A stretch of 64,000 bases of DNA from Lepidodermella squamata (GCA_047495785.1 JBLDXI010000036.1:930001-994000), one strand, 5' to 3'. Positions 24,548-37,740 are shown, numbered from the stretch's first letter. Numbers and translations are program-made. The notes: generated by a model not told the origin, from the sequence alone.

Positions 24548-24614
24548 TTCTGTTTGTAAAATATGAAAATAAACGATTTAAAAATAAAATGAAAGCGTTG
24601 AAAATAAGCTGAGA

Positions 24615-24645
24615 GCACGCGTTTTGGCCTGGATCGTGGCTCGTG
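24615..24645 (-). promoter_or_regulatory. Conserved upstream block of array copy 3
   Basis: GCACGCGTTTTGGCCTGGAT then CGTGGCTCGTG lies 68-98 nt upstream of the ATG. It is the clearest form of the block shared by the array promoters. Confidence 0.5.
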
Positions 24646-24649
24646 CCCT

Positions 24650-25958
24650 ATTTCAAAACATCATATGGGATTTAACATATCATTACAATTTAACCGACCC
24701 CAGACCAGATCTTAGTAATATTGTTATTCATGTAGGTTTTGTGTTGATCTGTATAGCCAATTACTAGCTTTTATGATAAAAGATATGAATAATTGTGGGC
24801 AAGGGTGCTCCTGATTAAGGCCGTAAATCACATCGGAGCAAATTTTTGACAAATAAACATTGATCAGACCAGGAATTTCGGAAAATCCAACAAAAATGTT
24901 TCCTTCCAAGATCCCACACTGCTTATACCACATAGGCAATACTTTGGTGCCTGAATTTTCAGGGAATTTATTTTAACGTAGTCACCTAACAAATCGCCAT
25001 TACAAAAGTAAAATTAGGCGAAAGTCGGTGCTGCATGTTATTAAAAGCATTCGAGTCAGCATTTCGGATCTCGGTCAGGATCCGCGGTGGGAGCGTCTCT
25101 AGTCTCTAGTTATCGGGACTTGGTGACCGGAATCTTCAAGGTTAAATATAATCGAGGCCACCGATCAAGATTCCGAAGTTGAAATCACTCCATCAGCTTC
25201 GGAAAACATCGATTCGTCAAAATCGATACCAATTGATATCAAAATCGATGACTTCCTTACTGGGGGAATTCTCTAACAAACGTCTTCATATGCCACAGGG
25301 TTGGAAACACTATTTCATAGGAATACAGTCATCAGCCAATTGAAAATAAATTATGGTCGATTCTCATTAATTTTCCGATTAGTAGCGTTTCAGGGCCATT
25401 TATCGATGTTATTATTCTATTTATCGATCAGGAGTTCAATAATCTGAACCTATCCGACTTTCGCTAATCATTGCTCGTAATTTCAAAGCGAATTTACAAG
25501 AATTTAAATGGAATTTTTAGTATACTTAGAAATGATCAGCGAAGTGTCCGGAATCGGAAAAGTGAAAAAGTGGGGGTGAAGTTCGAGTTACGTTTTGTAA
25601 TACCCCTGGAGCCAGTGTGTTAAATGTTAAAAAGCCTTGAATTAGACTATTTTATTGCACAGCTTTTTGCCACTGTCTTTCAAGTTTGACTCATAGGAAA
25701 ATCAGATATCTCAAAATAGTATATACTATTAGGTTTAATTCCGTTATTTTGTTTATTAAAATATGGAGTTGGGACGCGGAATCATTTTGATCTATGAGAC
25801 GAACCCGAATAACGATCAAGCTCGTTATTTATCTAGGATCCATCGCCATTCAATTGATACTTGACATAAATATTTAACTATTTTCAACACAGGTTAATAT
25901 ATATTAATCTAAATCAGATTGCTTAGCGTTTTCACATTTCATAGGGGTCAGCATAAAT
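24650..25958. other. Spacer between copies 3 and 4
   Basis: AT-rich, with no frame or repeat that I can support. The minus-strand 3' UTR of copy 4's upstream neighbour region and the 5' flank of copy 3 meet somewhere here. Confidence 0.4.
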
Positions 25959-28900
25959 TTAGAACATCTCAGGAATCGCGTAGGAAGCACATAGAATTTC
26001 CGCAATCCGTAGTAGGTCGAGGTCCAAGACCACACCAAGTCTCAGGCAAGTTATGCTTCCCAACAAGGGCTCGATAGGAGTGGACCAAGACCTGTGTACG
26101 AGAGGTTATATTAAACGGTAACACCTATAATCAGTTAAAGATACAAACCCTGCCAGGTGGAATGATTCAGCAGCGGTGAATCGCTTTACTACGGCAACGT
26201 TGGATCCAGGTCTTGAATCACATTCCAAGTAGACCTTTAGGTTCGTTGCGCTTAAGCGAACCCTGAGATAATGCCACTCGATTCCGCTCGATTCGGCACA
26301 TCTTACAGTAGCCTCAGCCGAACCATTGCCATACGGCCTGAGAATAAAGGTTCGATTGACGTCGGCTATGAGCTGGAAGCCAAGCGTCGACGCATCGGGA
26401 GCGAACTCCAGAATCGTTCCCTTCTGCTTGGCCGGGGCGGCATATAGTGCCATGGTATAATCACGATTCAATATGTTAGCTGGGGCAGACAAAGCAATAG
26501 GATCGGTTGAATTGAAATAAAAAGCTGTGTTCGGAGGGCCGAACGGTCCAGTTATTCGCTGCAAAGCCGCAATCGAGGTCGTCGAGTTAGCTGTAGGTCC
26601 CCGGCGCTCATCTAGATCGGAAACCAGGGGCCAAACAAACGGCGTGCTAAGTAAGGAGAGAAGAATGTTCCTAGTCATAATGCTACTTTTCCGGATCTGA
26701 AGACACTTCTTTCGAAGTATCCACAATTGGGCGACGGTCATTGCGTGTTTGTGGAACGAGAAGCATGCCATTCCGCCTTGAAAATTGACATTACCAGCCA
26801 AATCGCCACCGAGTTTTATTTTCGAGCTAACCAGCGGCCTTGAAGTGAGTGATTCCTCGTGGATAAAGTTATCATGAACGACCAGCAGCTTCTCGGTTTC
26901 GCGGTTGTAAGAAATAGCAATGAAGGCTAAATTCGGATCCACGCTGGACAGTGCTCCATTGAGATCTACTGTGTAGTTCTGATCTGTAGCAAACATTCTT
27001 ATTCGATCTCGCGAACTAATCCCCCTGAGAACTTACCTAGGGTTACTTGGAGAAAGTCCGTAGCCTTGTTGATATCAACGCTAAAGAGATCTCTGTCGTT
27101 GTAAAACTCAAATATCCTCTGCATGCCGGTTGAGCCATTCGAAAAAAACGCAAATACAGCGATTGTGAAAGACGAATTGTTGACATTGAGCAAGCTACTA
27201 TCAAGGTACAAGGAGCCGTCAGCTGAATTGATAGAGAGCGCACCGGAATGGTGTAGGTCAAACCCGTATTCCAGAGATGATCCTGTGAAATTTCCATTCA
27301 CGCCATTCCCGCTAAGGTCTCTGGCTCCGGATGCCCTCCAGAGGGGTAGGTACACTGTTTCAATGGGCAGCCCGAAAGGTGTCTCTGCATAAACGAGAAA
27401 TTCGATTCCCGGAATAGAGTAACAGTAATGCCGACTCACGCTTATCACACTTCTCAGCAGATTCGAAGATTGAAGTAGAGTTCTGTATAGGAAGTAATTC
27501 TGATAAAATGGCCCTTTTTCGGCATTTCAACTTACCCAATCTTCAGGGCAGTCGTTCGCTACTGGAACGCATTTGGCTGCCATGAGCCGGGGATATGTGC
27601 AAAGCTTGTACTACAAACATAAAATCAGCGTGAACCTGCCTAGTCGGATTAGAGTTTCAAGAGGATTTCGGAAAAGCTAACAACACCGTTTTGTGGGATG
27701 AATTCGGAGGATCTTCGAACCCCAAATTTACGACCAAAGGGTCCACCCTGTAATTCTTTTGGGGGAGGGGGTCCACTTTGGCCTGCCGAACTGGGGGGCA
27801 CAAAACCCCTCATAACCCCCTTCCCCCCTCCTTTCCCCCTCCCCCGTACAACAAAAACAGAATACCGAGTTGTTGGCATTGAGCGTGGCTTCCATCCGGC
27901 AGGCGTCGTGATTTTCTTTGAACAATGACGAGTTGACATAGACTTTGACCTGGATCGAGAAACATCTAGAGAAATTCTATAATGAATTCAATATAGTCCG
28001 CTTACCCGGGTGCCGTTTGGAAAAGCTCCATAGCACTGCTTGCCATTTGTAGTCTCACATTGAACGGCTCTCTAAAGAAAACCGAAAGACGAAGCTGATG
28101 ATTAATAAAAATAAAAATAAAAATTTATTTGCATAGCCGGGAATTTTAATGACAATTAGCATCAGAGCAAAATCGAAAAAGCTAAAATCTTACCCCCTTC
28201 AAGCAATTATCCTTGTTGCTGAATGTGGCCGATGAAAATTCCTGAGTTTCAACGCCAGCCTGGCAGCCAGTTGTCTCGAGGCGGCAATCGATGAAGCTCC
28301 CGTTAGACGAGCTGAAGCACCTAACATGGGATTTCTCGGCGTCAGAAACTTGAACTGCCACAAATGAAGACAGGCAATTCAATTTTAAATGATCAAAAGT
28401 CTCAAAACACTTACGCGATGTTCCTGAGATGCATAGGCTGAGATTGGCATAAGGGCTCGATGCGAGCTGAAAAAATCCATGCGTTCAAAATCGAAACCTA
28501 GGAATCATTATCTCTGACCCAGTTCTCGGGACAGGCGTACTTGGCTGGGACACACGTCTTCACCACCCCGTTTGCCGTGCATCGTTTGAAAGCCTGATTC
28601 TGAAATACCAAAATCGAATTTATCTAGGACATTTTGTTACTGATCAATTTACAGCAAATTTTGATCTCGCGTTATTGCAAGCGGCCAAGCTGTCTTTCAA
28701 CGTGTTGGCCCGGTACCAATTAAGCTAGAATAAAAAAGAGAAAATATTAGGATTTGAATACCATCAAATGGCAGGCCGGGAATTTACCTCGATTTCTCTG
28801 TCAGCTGCTGGTTCGCTAGTCAATTTACAGTTGCCAAGACCGGGATTGCACCGTGTTGTTAGGGCGCCGTATTTGTAGCACATTTTAGCATTCTGTTTTG

Positions 28901-29351
28901 TAAAGGTGATTCATAGTGGCGACATAATTTTAACACAGGTATCTCACCCCAAGTCGGCACGTGGCAAAGTCTGCGAACAAGGGGCCCCACTATGAAAGAA
29001 AAAAAAGTAAATAAATAGCTGAGTCAAGTCAATTCAAAAGCGTTATTTGTTATTTTGTCAAACTGAAATTTTAAATGAAGAATCATAATAATATCGAAGT
29101 GAGAATTTATTTTAATTCTGGAAAGAAGCCACCAAATATAGGTTTCCGAATGAAAATGAATCTTAATTTTAAATCTTAAAATTTCTCAAAAATACCTGAT
29201 ACTCGGTGATAGGATCACAGGTGGGGTTGTTATCGCGGCACGAAGTAAAAGCGTTATTGGTCACTTGGAAGCATCGCTTGAAGTTCTGGCATAAGGTTTG
29301 ACCAATAAACGCGAATGAAATCACAAGAATTAATGAAGTAAAGCTCCTCAT
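25959..29351 (-). CDS. Secreted Cys-module/double LamG protein, array copy 4
   Basis: Exons: 29351-29196, 28989-28948, 28892-28788, 28724-28653, 28599-28519, 28466-28415, 28354-28194, 28071-28006, 27949-27866, 27610-27536, 27482-27440, 27384-27037, 26983-26149 and 26091-25959, giving 750 residues. The signal peptide is MRSFTSLILVISFAFIGQTL, followed by CQNFKRCFQVTNNAFTSC. Exon 6 is two codons shorter than in copy 1, and exon 9 is two codons longer. The first half of the long exon, intron 12 and the end of exon 12 are almost identical to copy 5, while the second halves differ. Intron 9 carries a C/G-run-rich repeat. A second ATG six codons upstream (29369) would only lengthen the signal region. 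Confidence 0.82.
27695..27855. repeat. C/G-run-rich repeat in intron 9 of copy 4
   Basis: Contains GAGGATCTTCGAACCCC, GACCAAAGGGTCCACCCTG and long C runs. It matches words in 46978-47211, which has inverted ends. Open frames across it on both strands reflect low complexity. Confidence 0.55.
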
Positions 29352-29413
29352 TGTTGTTTGATATAACAAGAATGAAAATATTTACTGCTCTAAAAAAATA
29401 TTTTCAGCTGAAA

Positions 29414-29445
29414 GCACGCGTTCAAGCGAAGCTAGCTTCTGGTGT
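29414..29445 (-). promoter_or_regulatory. Partly conserved upstream block of array copy 4
   Basis: AAGCACGCGTT is kept, but the GGCCTGG..CGTGGCTCGTG half is replaced by a diverged sequence. The block starts 63 nt before the ATG. Confidence 0.35.
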
Positions 29446-29934
29446 CATATTTTGCTTTCAAAACAACATCTCACCATAATATTTGTCCTGGATTTCGGCA
29501 TGAATGTAAAATTTAACCTGATTTATGGGATAATTTCATTTTTTTTATTTATCAGCTCGTTTGCTGTCTTTTATTCGAGTTGTGAGCGATCCAGCTCTAA
29601 GAGTATCATCGTGATTTAATCGGGATTTCTCCAGGCTCTAAACTGTTCGTTGATTTGAATTCGACTCAAGTTTCACGAAATTATAGAAGCGGAGAATTTG
29701 CTGCTAATTACATAACTATCATTTCAGTATAGTACAAGGTACAAGGAACTTGATTCGTGCTATACTTGATTTGAAATTTAGCTGTTTGAGCTTCGACGTT
29801 GTCTCATGTATCGTATATTATCAAGTGATGATGTGACATTCTAGGATAAATAATAGCCCGATTTTTTCACAATTTTTCGAGTTCGGAAATGTAATAAATT
29901 CACTGTGAAGCTATGGCATGTTTAAAAGCGGCCC

Positions 29935-30015
29935 TTTTAAACATCGATGTGGACGTTTGCGAATGGAAAGGCGATATCTGAGCGGAAACAGGATGACAAG
30001 TCCGGCATCACTCCA
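29935..30015 (-). pseudogene. Exon 11 relic in the copy 4-copy 5 spacer
   Basis: GCCCTTTTAAACATCGATGT and the following bases resemble exon 11 plus the adjoining intron of the array genes. The region is too short and decayed to be used. Confidence 0.4.
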
Positions 30016-30380
30016 AATTAATACAGTGGACGCTCGAATCGCAATCTAAGAAAATCTTTTTTTACTGATTGAGATTTTCTGGAAGCTTTCTTTGACCACT
30101 TTATTACAGCCAACGAAAATAACCAAGCATTTATTAATCAAGACAGTCTCTCATCAGAACTGGTATGTCAAGCAGCAATTGGAAAAATGATTAAATAATA
30201 CATAATTGTTCACGGCATCTAGAAAAATTGTCTTTTCTATGATTTATCTTATTATATATTATTTCCTTTTGCTCGTTATTAACTATACAACCTATAAAAA
30301 CTTTTGATACTTGATATTATCATAAATACATAACTCTAATAGCGGATAACTCAAAATTGCCGAATTGTCATCATGCGGCA

Positions 30381-33300
30381 TCAGTATAAGTTTAAGTTTA
30401 TCACTGTGTAGAACATTTCAGGAATCGCGTAGGCTGCGCATAGAATTTCCGTAATATACATTAACTCTTCATACGCGTTAATGGTCAGGCAAGTAACGCT
30501 CCCAATCAACGGCTTGTTAGGGGTAGTCCAAGACCTACGAACACGTGGTGTTACAAAACAATATGGTCACTTCAAGGTGCAAACCCTGCCAAGTGGAATG
30601 ATCCAGAATCGGTGATTTCTTCTGCTTGTACAGCTTCGGATTTAGCTCTTGAATCACACTCGATCTCGAGCTTACGGGCTTGAAAACTGGACCGTATCCT
30701 GATGTAATGCCACTCCATTCCGCTCGATTCGACGCAGCGAACTGTTAAATCAGCCGAACCAGTGCCATACGGCCTGACAGTAAAAGTTTCATTGCCGTCA
30801 GCCATGACTTTGAAACTAGTCGGCGAACCCACGGGAGGGAATTCCAGGATTGTGCCCCTCAGCTTAGACTTAGCATAGAATGCCATCGAAAAAGGGTTAG
30901 ACAACGTGTATTTTCGTGTAGAAAAGGCGATAGGATCTGTTGAATTGAAATAAATGGCCGTGTTCGGGGGGCCGAACGGTCCAGTTACAAGTTGCAAAGC
31001 CGCAGCCGACGTCGTAGAATTATCTGTAGCCAGCCCGGTCAGTCGGTCGACCATATTAAAATCGGAAACTAGGGGCCAAGTATAGGGTGCGTCTGCTTGG
31101 ACGTAGAGATAGCCCAAAGCCAGAATCCACCCTATCCGGATTTGAAAACACTTCTTTCGAAGTATCCACAATTGGGCGACGGTCATTGCGTGTTTGTGGA
31201 ACGAGAAGCAGGCCATTCCGCCTTGGAAATTGACATTACCAGCCAAATCGCCACCGAGTTTTATTTTCGAGCTAACCAGCGGCCTTGAAGTGAGTGATTC
31301 CTCGTGGATAAAGTTATCATGAACGACTAGCAGCTTCTCGGTTTCGCGGTTGTAAGAAATAGCAATGAAGGCTAAATTCGGATTCACGCTGGACAGTGCT
31401 CCATTGAGATCTACTGTGTAGTTCTGATCTGTAGCAAACATTCATATTTCGATCTCGCGAACTAATCCCCCTGAGAACTTACCTAGGGTTACTTGGAGAA
31501 AGTCCGTAGCCTTGTTGATATCAACGCTCAAGAGATCTCTGTCGTTGTAGAACTCAAATATCCTCTGCATGCCGCTCGAATTACTTGGAAAAAATGCGAA
31601 GACGCCGATTGTGAAAGATGAGTTAGCGACGTCGAGCAAGCTACTTTCCAAGTACACAGAGGCGTTGGTTGAGTTGATAGAGAGCGCACCGGCACCGAAT
31701 AGACCGAACTGATCGTATGGGGTGGATGATCCTGTGGACGATCCTGTGGTGCCATTTCCGCCCTCGCTCGGAAGTTCGTATTCGTCGGCAGTTAAATTGA
31801 TAGAGAGCCCATCGTCATTGCCATTGGACTGGTTCGCCATTGAGGATCCAATCAAATTTCCGTTGATGCCATTTCCACTGATGTCACTGGTATTATATTG
31901 CAGGAAAAGAGGAAGGTAAATTGTTTCCATTGGTAGCCCGAAAACGATCTCTGCAGAACAAATTTCGAAGATTCCCTAGATCGAAGTAAACATAATACCG
32001 ACTCACGCTTATTGCACAGTTCAGCCGATTCGAACGTTGAATTGGTGGTCTGGATGCGGATGGAAAGATGAAACGGCATTTTCGAATTTGGAACTTACCC
32101 AATTTTTAGGGCAGTCGTTTGCTGCTGGAACGCAATTGGCTGCCAGGAGAAGCTCATACGTGCAAAGCTTGCGCGACGTTTGTGTAGCAGTCTGATTTGA
32201 CTAGATTAATTTCATATTTAGAAAAGTGGATCCGAAGTCTAGGCTACCGCGAATTACCATAATTTGTAGGTAGCAAAATATACATCTCTTCAAATTAGAA
32301 ACCCTGTATTTTGCCCTCAATCCAATCAGTCTGAATTTAGTTTTCGTGTTTCGTGTGAAAAATTAACGAGCCACGCGTCCTAACCATGGGGATGAGGGTT
32401 CTCTTTTGAGTGTGACTCTATAATTTCAAAAGAGTGTCCTCATTAAAAATAGTAAAAAATACCGAATAGTTCGTAATGACGGCAGTTTCGAACTTGCAAG
32501 CGTCGTGGTTTTCTTTAAACAAGGTCGAGTTGCGATAGACCTTAATCTAGAGTCATGAAAAGTATATTCAAATTGAATCAGATATACTTAGATGATTTGC
32601 TAACCCGAGTTCCTTTCGTAAAGACTCCATAGCACTGCTTGCCATTGCTCGTTGCACATTGGGCAGCTCTCTATTCATTGGAAGGAAAAACCATCAAGAG
32701 CAATCAGAATTCAAAGGTTATTAGCCTAATGCCACAGAGAATAGAGTTAGCTATTCTCTAAGGTAACTAAGGCCTAATGCCTTATGAATAGGGTGAAGGG
32801 TGACTCGTCCTTATCTCATAATACTCTCCAGAAAGCTGCAAACCGTCTTTCGGCTCTTTTCAGTCAAAAAAATCGTATTACCCCACGCAAACAGTTTGCC
32901 TTATTCGTGAATGTGGCCGATGAGAACTCTCGAGTTTCAACCCCAGCCTGGCAGCCAGTTGTCTCGAGGCGGCAATCGATGAAGCTCCCGTTAGACGAGC
33001 TGAAGCACCTAACATGGGGCTTCTCGCTGTCTGGAACTTTAACTGGTATTATTCAAGATGTGAATTTTTATTCGATGAATTAGGTTACAGGTTACAAAAA
33101 CTCTCACGCGAAGTTCCCGAGATGCAAAGGCCGAGATTAGCGTATGACTTGCCGCTTGATGCGAGCTATGAAACAAAAACAAATACTGATTAAAATGCTA
33201 GACCTGATGATTCATTATTTCAAACCCAGCCCTCCGGACAGGTGTAGTTGGCTGGGACACAAGTTTTTACCACCCCGTTCGCCGTACAACGCTTGAAAGC

Positions 33301-33689
33301 TTGATTCTAAAACCACAAATTGAAAATGAAAACCGATAATTTGTTGAATTGAGTTTACCGCGAATTTAGATCTCGCGTTATTGCAAGCGGTCAAGCTATC
33401 TTTCAAGGTCTTGGCCCTGTACCAATAAAGCTGGAATGGATGAATTTTTCGATTGGAATACACTTGAAAGATGGGCAGTGAATTTACCTCAGTCTCTCTG
33501 TCAGCAGCTGGTTCGTCACTCAAGTTGCACTTGCCAAGGCCAGGATTGCACCGCGTTGTTAGGGCGCCGTATTTGTAGCACATTTTAGCATTCTATTTAA
33601 AATAGGATGACGATTAAAAGAGCGAGATCTGAATTCACGTAACTTACCCCCGATCGACAAGTTACCATATCCGGGAACAACGGACCCCA
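30381..33689 (-). CDS. Array copy 5, no signal-peptide exon found
   Basis: Exons 2-14: 33689-33648, 33592-33488, 33430-33359, 33306-33226, 33165-33108, 33042-32882, 32670-32605, 32546-32463, 32191-32099, 32049-32007, 31950-31483, 31428-30585 and 30534-30381, together 756 codons plus stop with intact phases. The family exon 1 (FKRCFQVTNNAFTSC) is not present between 33690 and the end of copy 6 at 34296, so the gene is 5'-truncated or uses an unrecognised first exon. Exon 12 is 468 nt instead of about 348, with an added Gly/Ser/Thr-rich stretch (GGNGTTGSSTGSSTPYDQF) and a repeated LSIN strand motif in LamG 1. Exon 10 starts six codons earlier at a different AG. The stop lies ten codons further on than in its relatives. 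Confidence 0.68.
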
Positions 33690-34004
33690 CTGCGGATGGA
33701 AAATGTAATATCAAAAATCAAAATGTATGCCGTAGTTAATCGCGTCCAATAGGCTAATAATAGACAATAGACAAGCGGTGGCTGCAAGCGATGACCTCCT
33801 TTCTCGCCTAATTTCGTCACAGTTTTATATTTGCACTTCAGATTGCTTTGAATTGGGTGCTTCTTTACTGGTCACATTGATCAATAAGTTGATTTTACAA
33901 CCTATTGTTAACTGCTTATAGTAACGAAAATCAAAATAAAATGACAATCAGATTTTTATTTGGTTTGCATCTATTTTTTATTCAAGAAATCGGCGCCATA
34001 TCTG

Positions 34005-34177
34005 TAGCGGCGTTGAATAACTTGGATTTAGACTTTAGACTTGTTTATATCCGTTCCGTGAAAGGTGACAAGTAAATAGTGGAGTTTTTTAACGTAAATG
34101 AAGAGGCAAAAGCTATTGACTTTTCACTTGTTGCCCCTCACCTTGAAAGCCTAAATCCGAGTTATTCAACGTCGCTA
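34005..34177. mobile_element. Small inverted-repeat element 5' of copy 5
   Basis: TAGCGGCGTTGAATAACTTG at 34005 and its near-exact complement ending at 34177 (27-bp arms, two mismatches) enclose a partly self-complementary centre. It lies between copies 5 and 6, where copy 5's first exon and promoter would be expected. No target duplication was confirmed. Confidence 0.62.
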
Positions 34178-34295
34178 ACGATATATCATCATCATATAGC
34201 TCTAGCGTCTAGCTGAATATTATTACTTAATACTCACGATTTCTAAATTCAGAGTTTGAATTTTATTTACAAGACATTGATAATGTTTAGCTGTT

Positions 34296-37200
34296 TCACA
34301 GCAATTCTGGAATCGCAAAAGCAGCACAGTAAATTTCTAGAACACGCTGCTTTTCGTAGGAATCTGCGTAATTGAAAGGCTCTGAGAAAATGTTCAGGCA
34401 AGCCATGCTTCCCATCAACGGCTCAACCGGGGTAGCCCAAGATCTAGGAAACAATTATTCACTTGGAAATTATGATAATTCGAGAAAGAAACAAACCCTG
34501 CCAAGTGGAATGAACTGGACTTGGTGAACGGAACTGGAATTGTTACATCCCAGATGCCAACTCTCGTTGAACACGAGAAGAACGTTCCCTCATCTTCGTC
34601 GTGGATAATCTTGAGATGATGCCATGCTACTCCATTTGACCCGGAACACTTAAGCGATATATCAGCCGACCCATCACCAAACGGCCTCAGCGTAAAGGTC
34701 TGATCGACATCGGCCGTAAGTCTGAACCCAGTATTCGATCCATCGGAAGCGAATTCCAGGAGTGTGCCTTTCTGCGAAGCCGAAGCAGCGAACAAAAACA
34801 TCGTGAACTCAGAAGTTAGCTTGATCTTTCCGGAATTCACAGCGATAGGATCGGTTGAGTTGTAGTAAAAGACTGTGTTAGGCCGGCCAAATGGCCCAGT
34901 CACTTGTTGAAGAGCAGTATTCGGTGTCGTAAAATCAGCTCTTGGATCGATGCGGTCGTTCAGGTCTGAAACCAAAGGCCAACTGGCTTTAAACCCGGGT
35001 AATCGCGATTTCAACAAGTCCATAGTCAAAATCTGCCCGAGCTGAATTTGAAGGCACTTTTTTCGAAGTATCCACATTTGTTCGAGGGACATGGCGTGTC
35101 TGTGAAGCGAAAAACATGCCTGCCTGCCGTCGAAAGTGTTGCTTCCGCCCAAATCGCCTCCGAGTCTTAGTTTCGTGCTAACCTTCGGTCTAGATCCGGT
35201 TAATAGCATCTCTTGGACAAAATTATCATGCACAACCAGCAATTTTTCGGTATCAAAGTTGTAGGATATAGCGATGAAGGACCAATTCGGATCCACATTT
35301 GGCACAACACCTTGCAGTTCACCAACGTTATCCTGAGCTGTAGAGAAGAAATGTCTCTCTTTTAATTACTACGGTGAGACAACGGAAAATAAAATGTAGT
35401 CGATGCCAAACGTACCTGTTTTTACTCGTAAAATATCAGTTTCTCTGTTTATTGCAACGCCAGTAAGATCTCCCGTGTCGTAGAACCCGAAAATGCTTTG
35501 CAAGCCGAAGGATCCCGATGGAAAGAATACGTATTCAGCAATCGTGAAAGATGAATTAACGACATTGAGCAAGCTGTTTTCCAAGAGCACGGATCCAGCA
35601 GTTGAATTAATAGAAAGCGCTGAGCTGCTGTAGGGACCGCTGCTGAATGACCAAGATGCGCCGGAGTAATTGCCATTGATGTCGTTTCCACTGATGTCAC
35701 TCGTGCCGAATTCCTGGCTGAGAGGCAGGTACAGAGTCTCCAATGGTAGGCCAAAAGGAGTCTCTGCGTCAAAAATGCGACTTATTGTCTAAATAAACCG
35801 AGGAATCAAAGCTAACTAACGCTTATCACATAGCTCGGCGCTTGTGAACATCGAAGTTGATGTCTAAACAAGGAATTTTTAGACTGAGGCTGAGACGACG
35901 TATTATTCTTTAATTTTATATGGGCTTACCCAGTTTTGAGGGCATGAATCAGCTAGTGGAACGCATTTTGCCGCCATGTGGAGGGCGAATGTGCAAAGCT
36001 TGTGCTAGTTTACGGAAACAAATTAATAAATGAATAGTTACCAGTTATGACCAGGAATCTCCCTGGTAATGGCTTTTAGCTCTTGGCGTTTCTTCACAAA
36101 TTATTGAAAATTTTTGAAAAATACGACGGCCATAGAAAATAATTGAATGATGCAAGATTCAAGAAGTTTGAATTCGGAAGAAATACCGGAAATTCATTAG
36201 TCGCCTCCATCTTGCAGGCGTTGTAGTTATCTTTGAACGACGTCGAGTTGCCAAAGACTTTAATCTGTTAAGGCAAACTTTTTGGCGAATTCGAAAGCCA
36301 GCTGGAACGCCTAACTTACCCGCGTACGACTCGGAAAAGCTCCATAGCACTGCTTGCCCTTGGCTGTGTCGCATTGTACGGCTCGCTGTTCGGGGTAAAA
36401 ATAATCGGAATTTGAGGCTTACCAAGAAAATCGAAATGTTTTCAATCATTATAGTATTTCTAATGAGAAAAACATGAAACAAGAGGAAGTTGGGACTATG
36501 TTACCCCTTTTAGGCAATTTTCCCTGTTGCTGAACGTTGCCGACGAAAATTCCCGAGTTTCAGTCGCAGCCTGGCAGCCGGTTGTCTCGGGGCGGCAATC
36601 GATGAAGCTCCCGTTAGACGAGCTGAAGCACCTAACATGGGGTTTCTCGCTGTCTGGAACTTGAACTGTTTTGCCAGACAGAAATTTCATGATCATTTGT
36701 CAATGAAATTTATGAAAAATACACACGTGATGTTCCAGAGATGCAGAGGCCAAGGTTACCATAAGGAGTGCCACTTGATGCAAGCTGAAAAAAAAATTGA
36801 AAAATATACGTAAATGGATTAATTGCTCCCCTAACCCAGTTCTCGGGACAGGCGAAGTTGATTGGGACACATGTTTTCACCACTCCGTTTTCCATGCATC
36901 GTTTGAAGGCTTGATTCTAAAAACTTGGAATGCAGAAATTCGAAAATTTAAAAACCCCAAACTTACGGCGAATTTCGATCTCGCGTTATTGCAAGCGGCC
37001 AAGCTGTCCTTTAACGCGCTTTTCCTAAACCAATTGAGCTGATATTAAATGAAGATTGTAATAGAATAGATTAGAACATGGTGCCGACGTTTACCTCGAT
37101 TTCTCTATCAGCAACTGGCTCGCCAGTTAATTTGCAGTTGCCAAGACCGGGATTGCACCGTGTTGTTAGGGCGCCGTATTTGTAGCACATTTTAGCGTTC

Positions 37201-37678
37201 TTTTTTCGGAGATGGATAAAATTAACAGTACCGATAGCAACACTTCCCATTTCTCACCCCCGAACGGCACGCTATCAAATCTGCGAACAAGGGACCCCAC
37301 TAAGGAAAATAAAAAAAATTAGCCATCGGATGAAAAAGTCGAATTATTTATCAGCCTAATTCGAATTAATACTAACAAAATTTGGAAAATAACACCGTGA
37401 GACGAATCTAGAAAATGGCACTCAATTATTCTAAAATCGACTATAATTTAAGATGTGCTACATTTTGAAATTTTTCACCCATTCAAATTTGAGATTTTGC
37501 TGAATAAACATTTAAAAAATACCTGATACTCGGTGATAGGATCACAGGATGGGTTGTTATCACGGCACGAAGTAAAGGCGTTGTTGGTCACCTGAAAGCA
37601 TCGCTTGAAGTTCTGGCATGATGCCAGGCCGAAAGAAGCTAGCGCAATCGCGAAAATTATTGAAATTAAGCTTTTCAT
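34296..37678 (-). CDS. Secreted Cys-module/double LamG protein, array copy 6
   Basis: Exons: 37678-37523, 37299-37258, 37199-37095, 37038-36967, 36916-36836, 36784-36727, 36665-36505, 36385-36320, 36264-36187, 36004-35930, 35863-35821, 35763-35416, 35337-34497 and 34443-34296, giving 757 residues. The signal peptide is MKSLISIIFAIALASFGLAS. The long exon and the 49-codon tail exon are closest to copies 1 and 2 (ILTMDLLKSRLPG), while the 5' exons are nearer to copies 3-7, so the gene looks mosaic. All splice sites are canonical and there are no internal stops. Confidence 0.82.
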
Positions 37679-37740
37679 TGCTATTTTATTTGAAAAGAAT
37701 TAACGTCAAATGACCAGCATGGCCTGAATGGTTTCTTAAC

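Noticed and set aside
27649-27939. Frames on both strands rich in Pro/Gly
   Set aside because: They arise from C and G runs of a repeat in intron 9 of copy 4.
33690-34295. Search for a family signal-peptide exon for copy 5
   Set aside because: Stretches resembling GTGACCA were examined on the minus strand, but the reading continues to a stop without the conserved cysteines.
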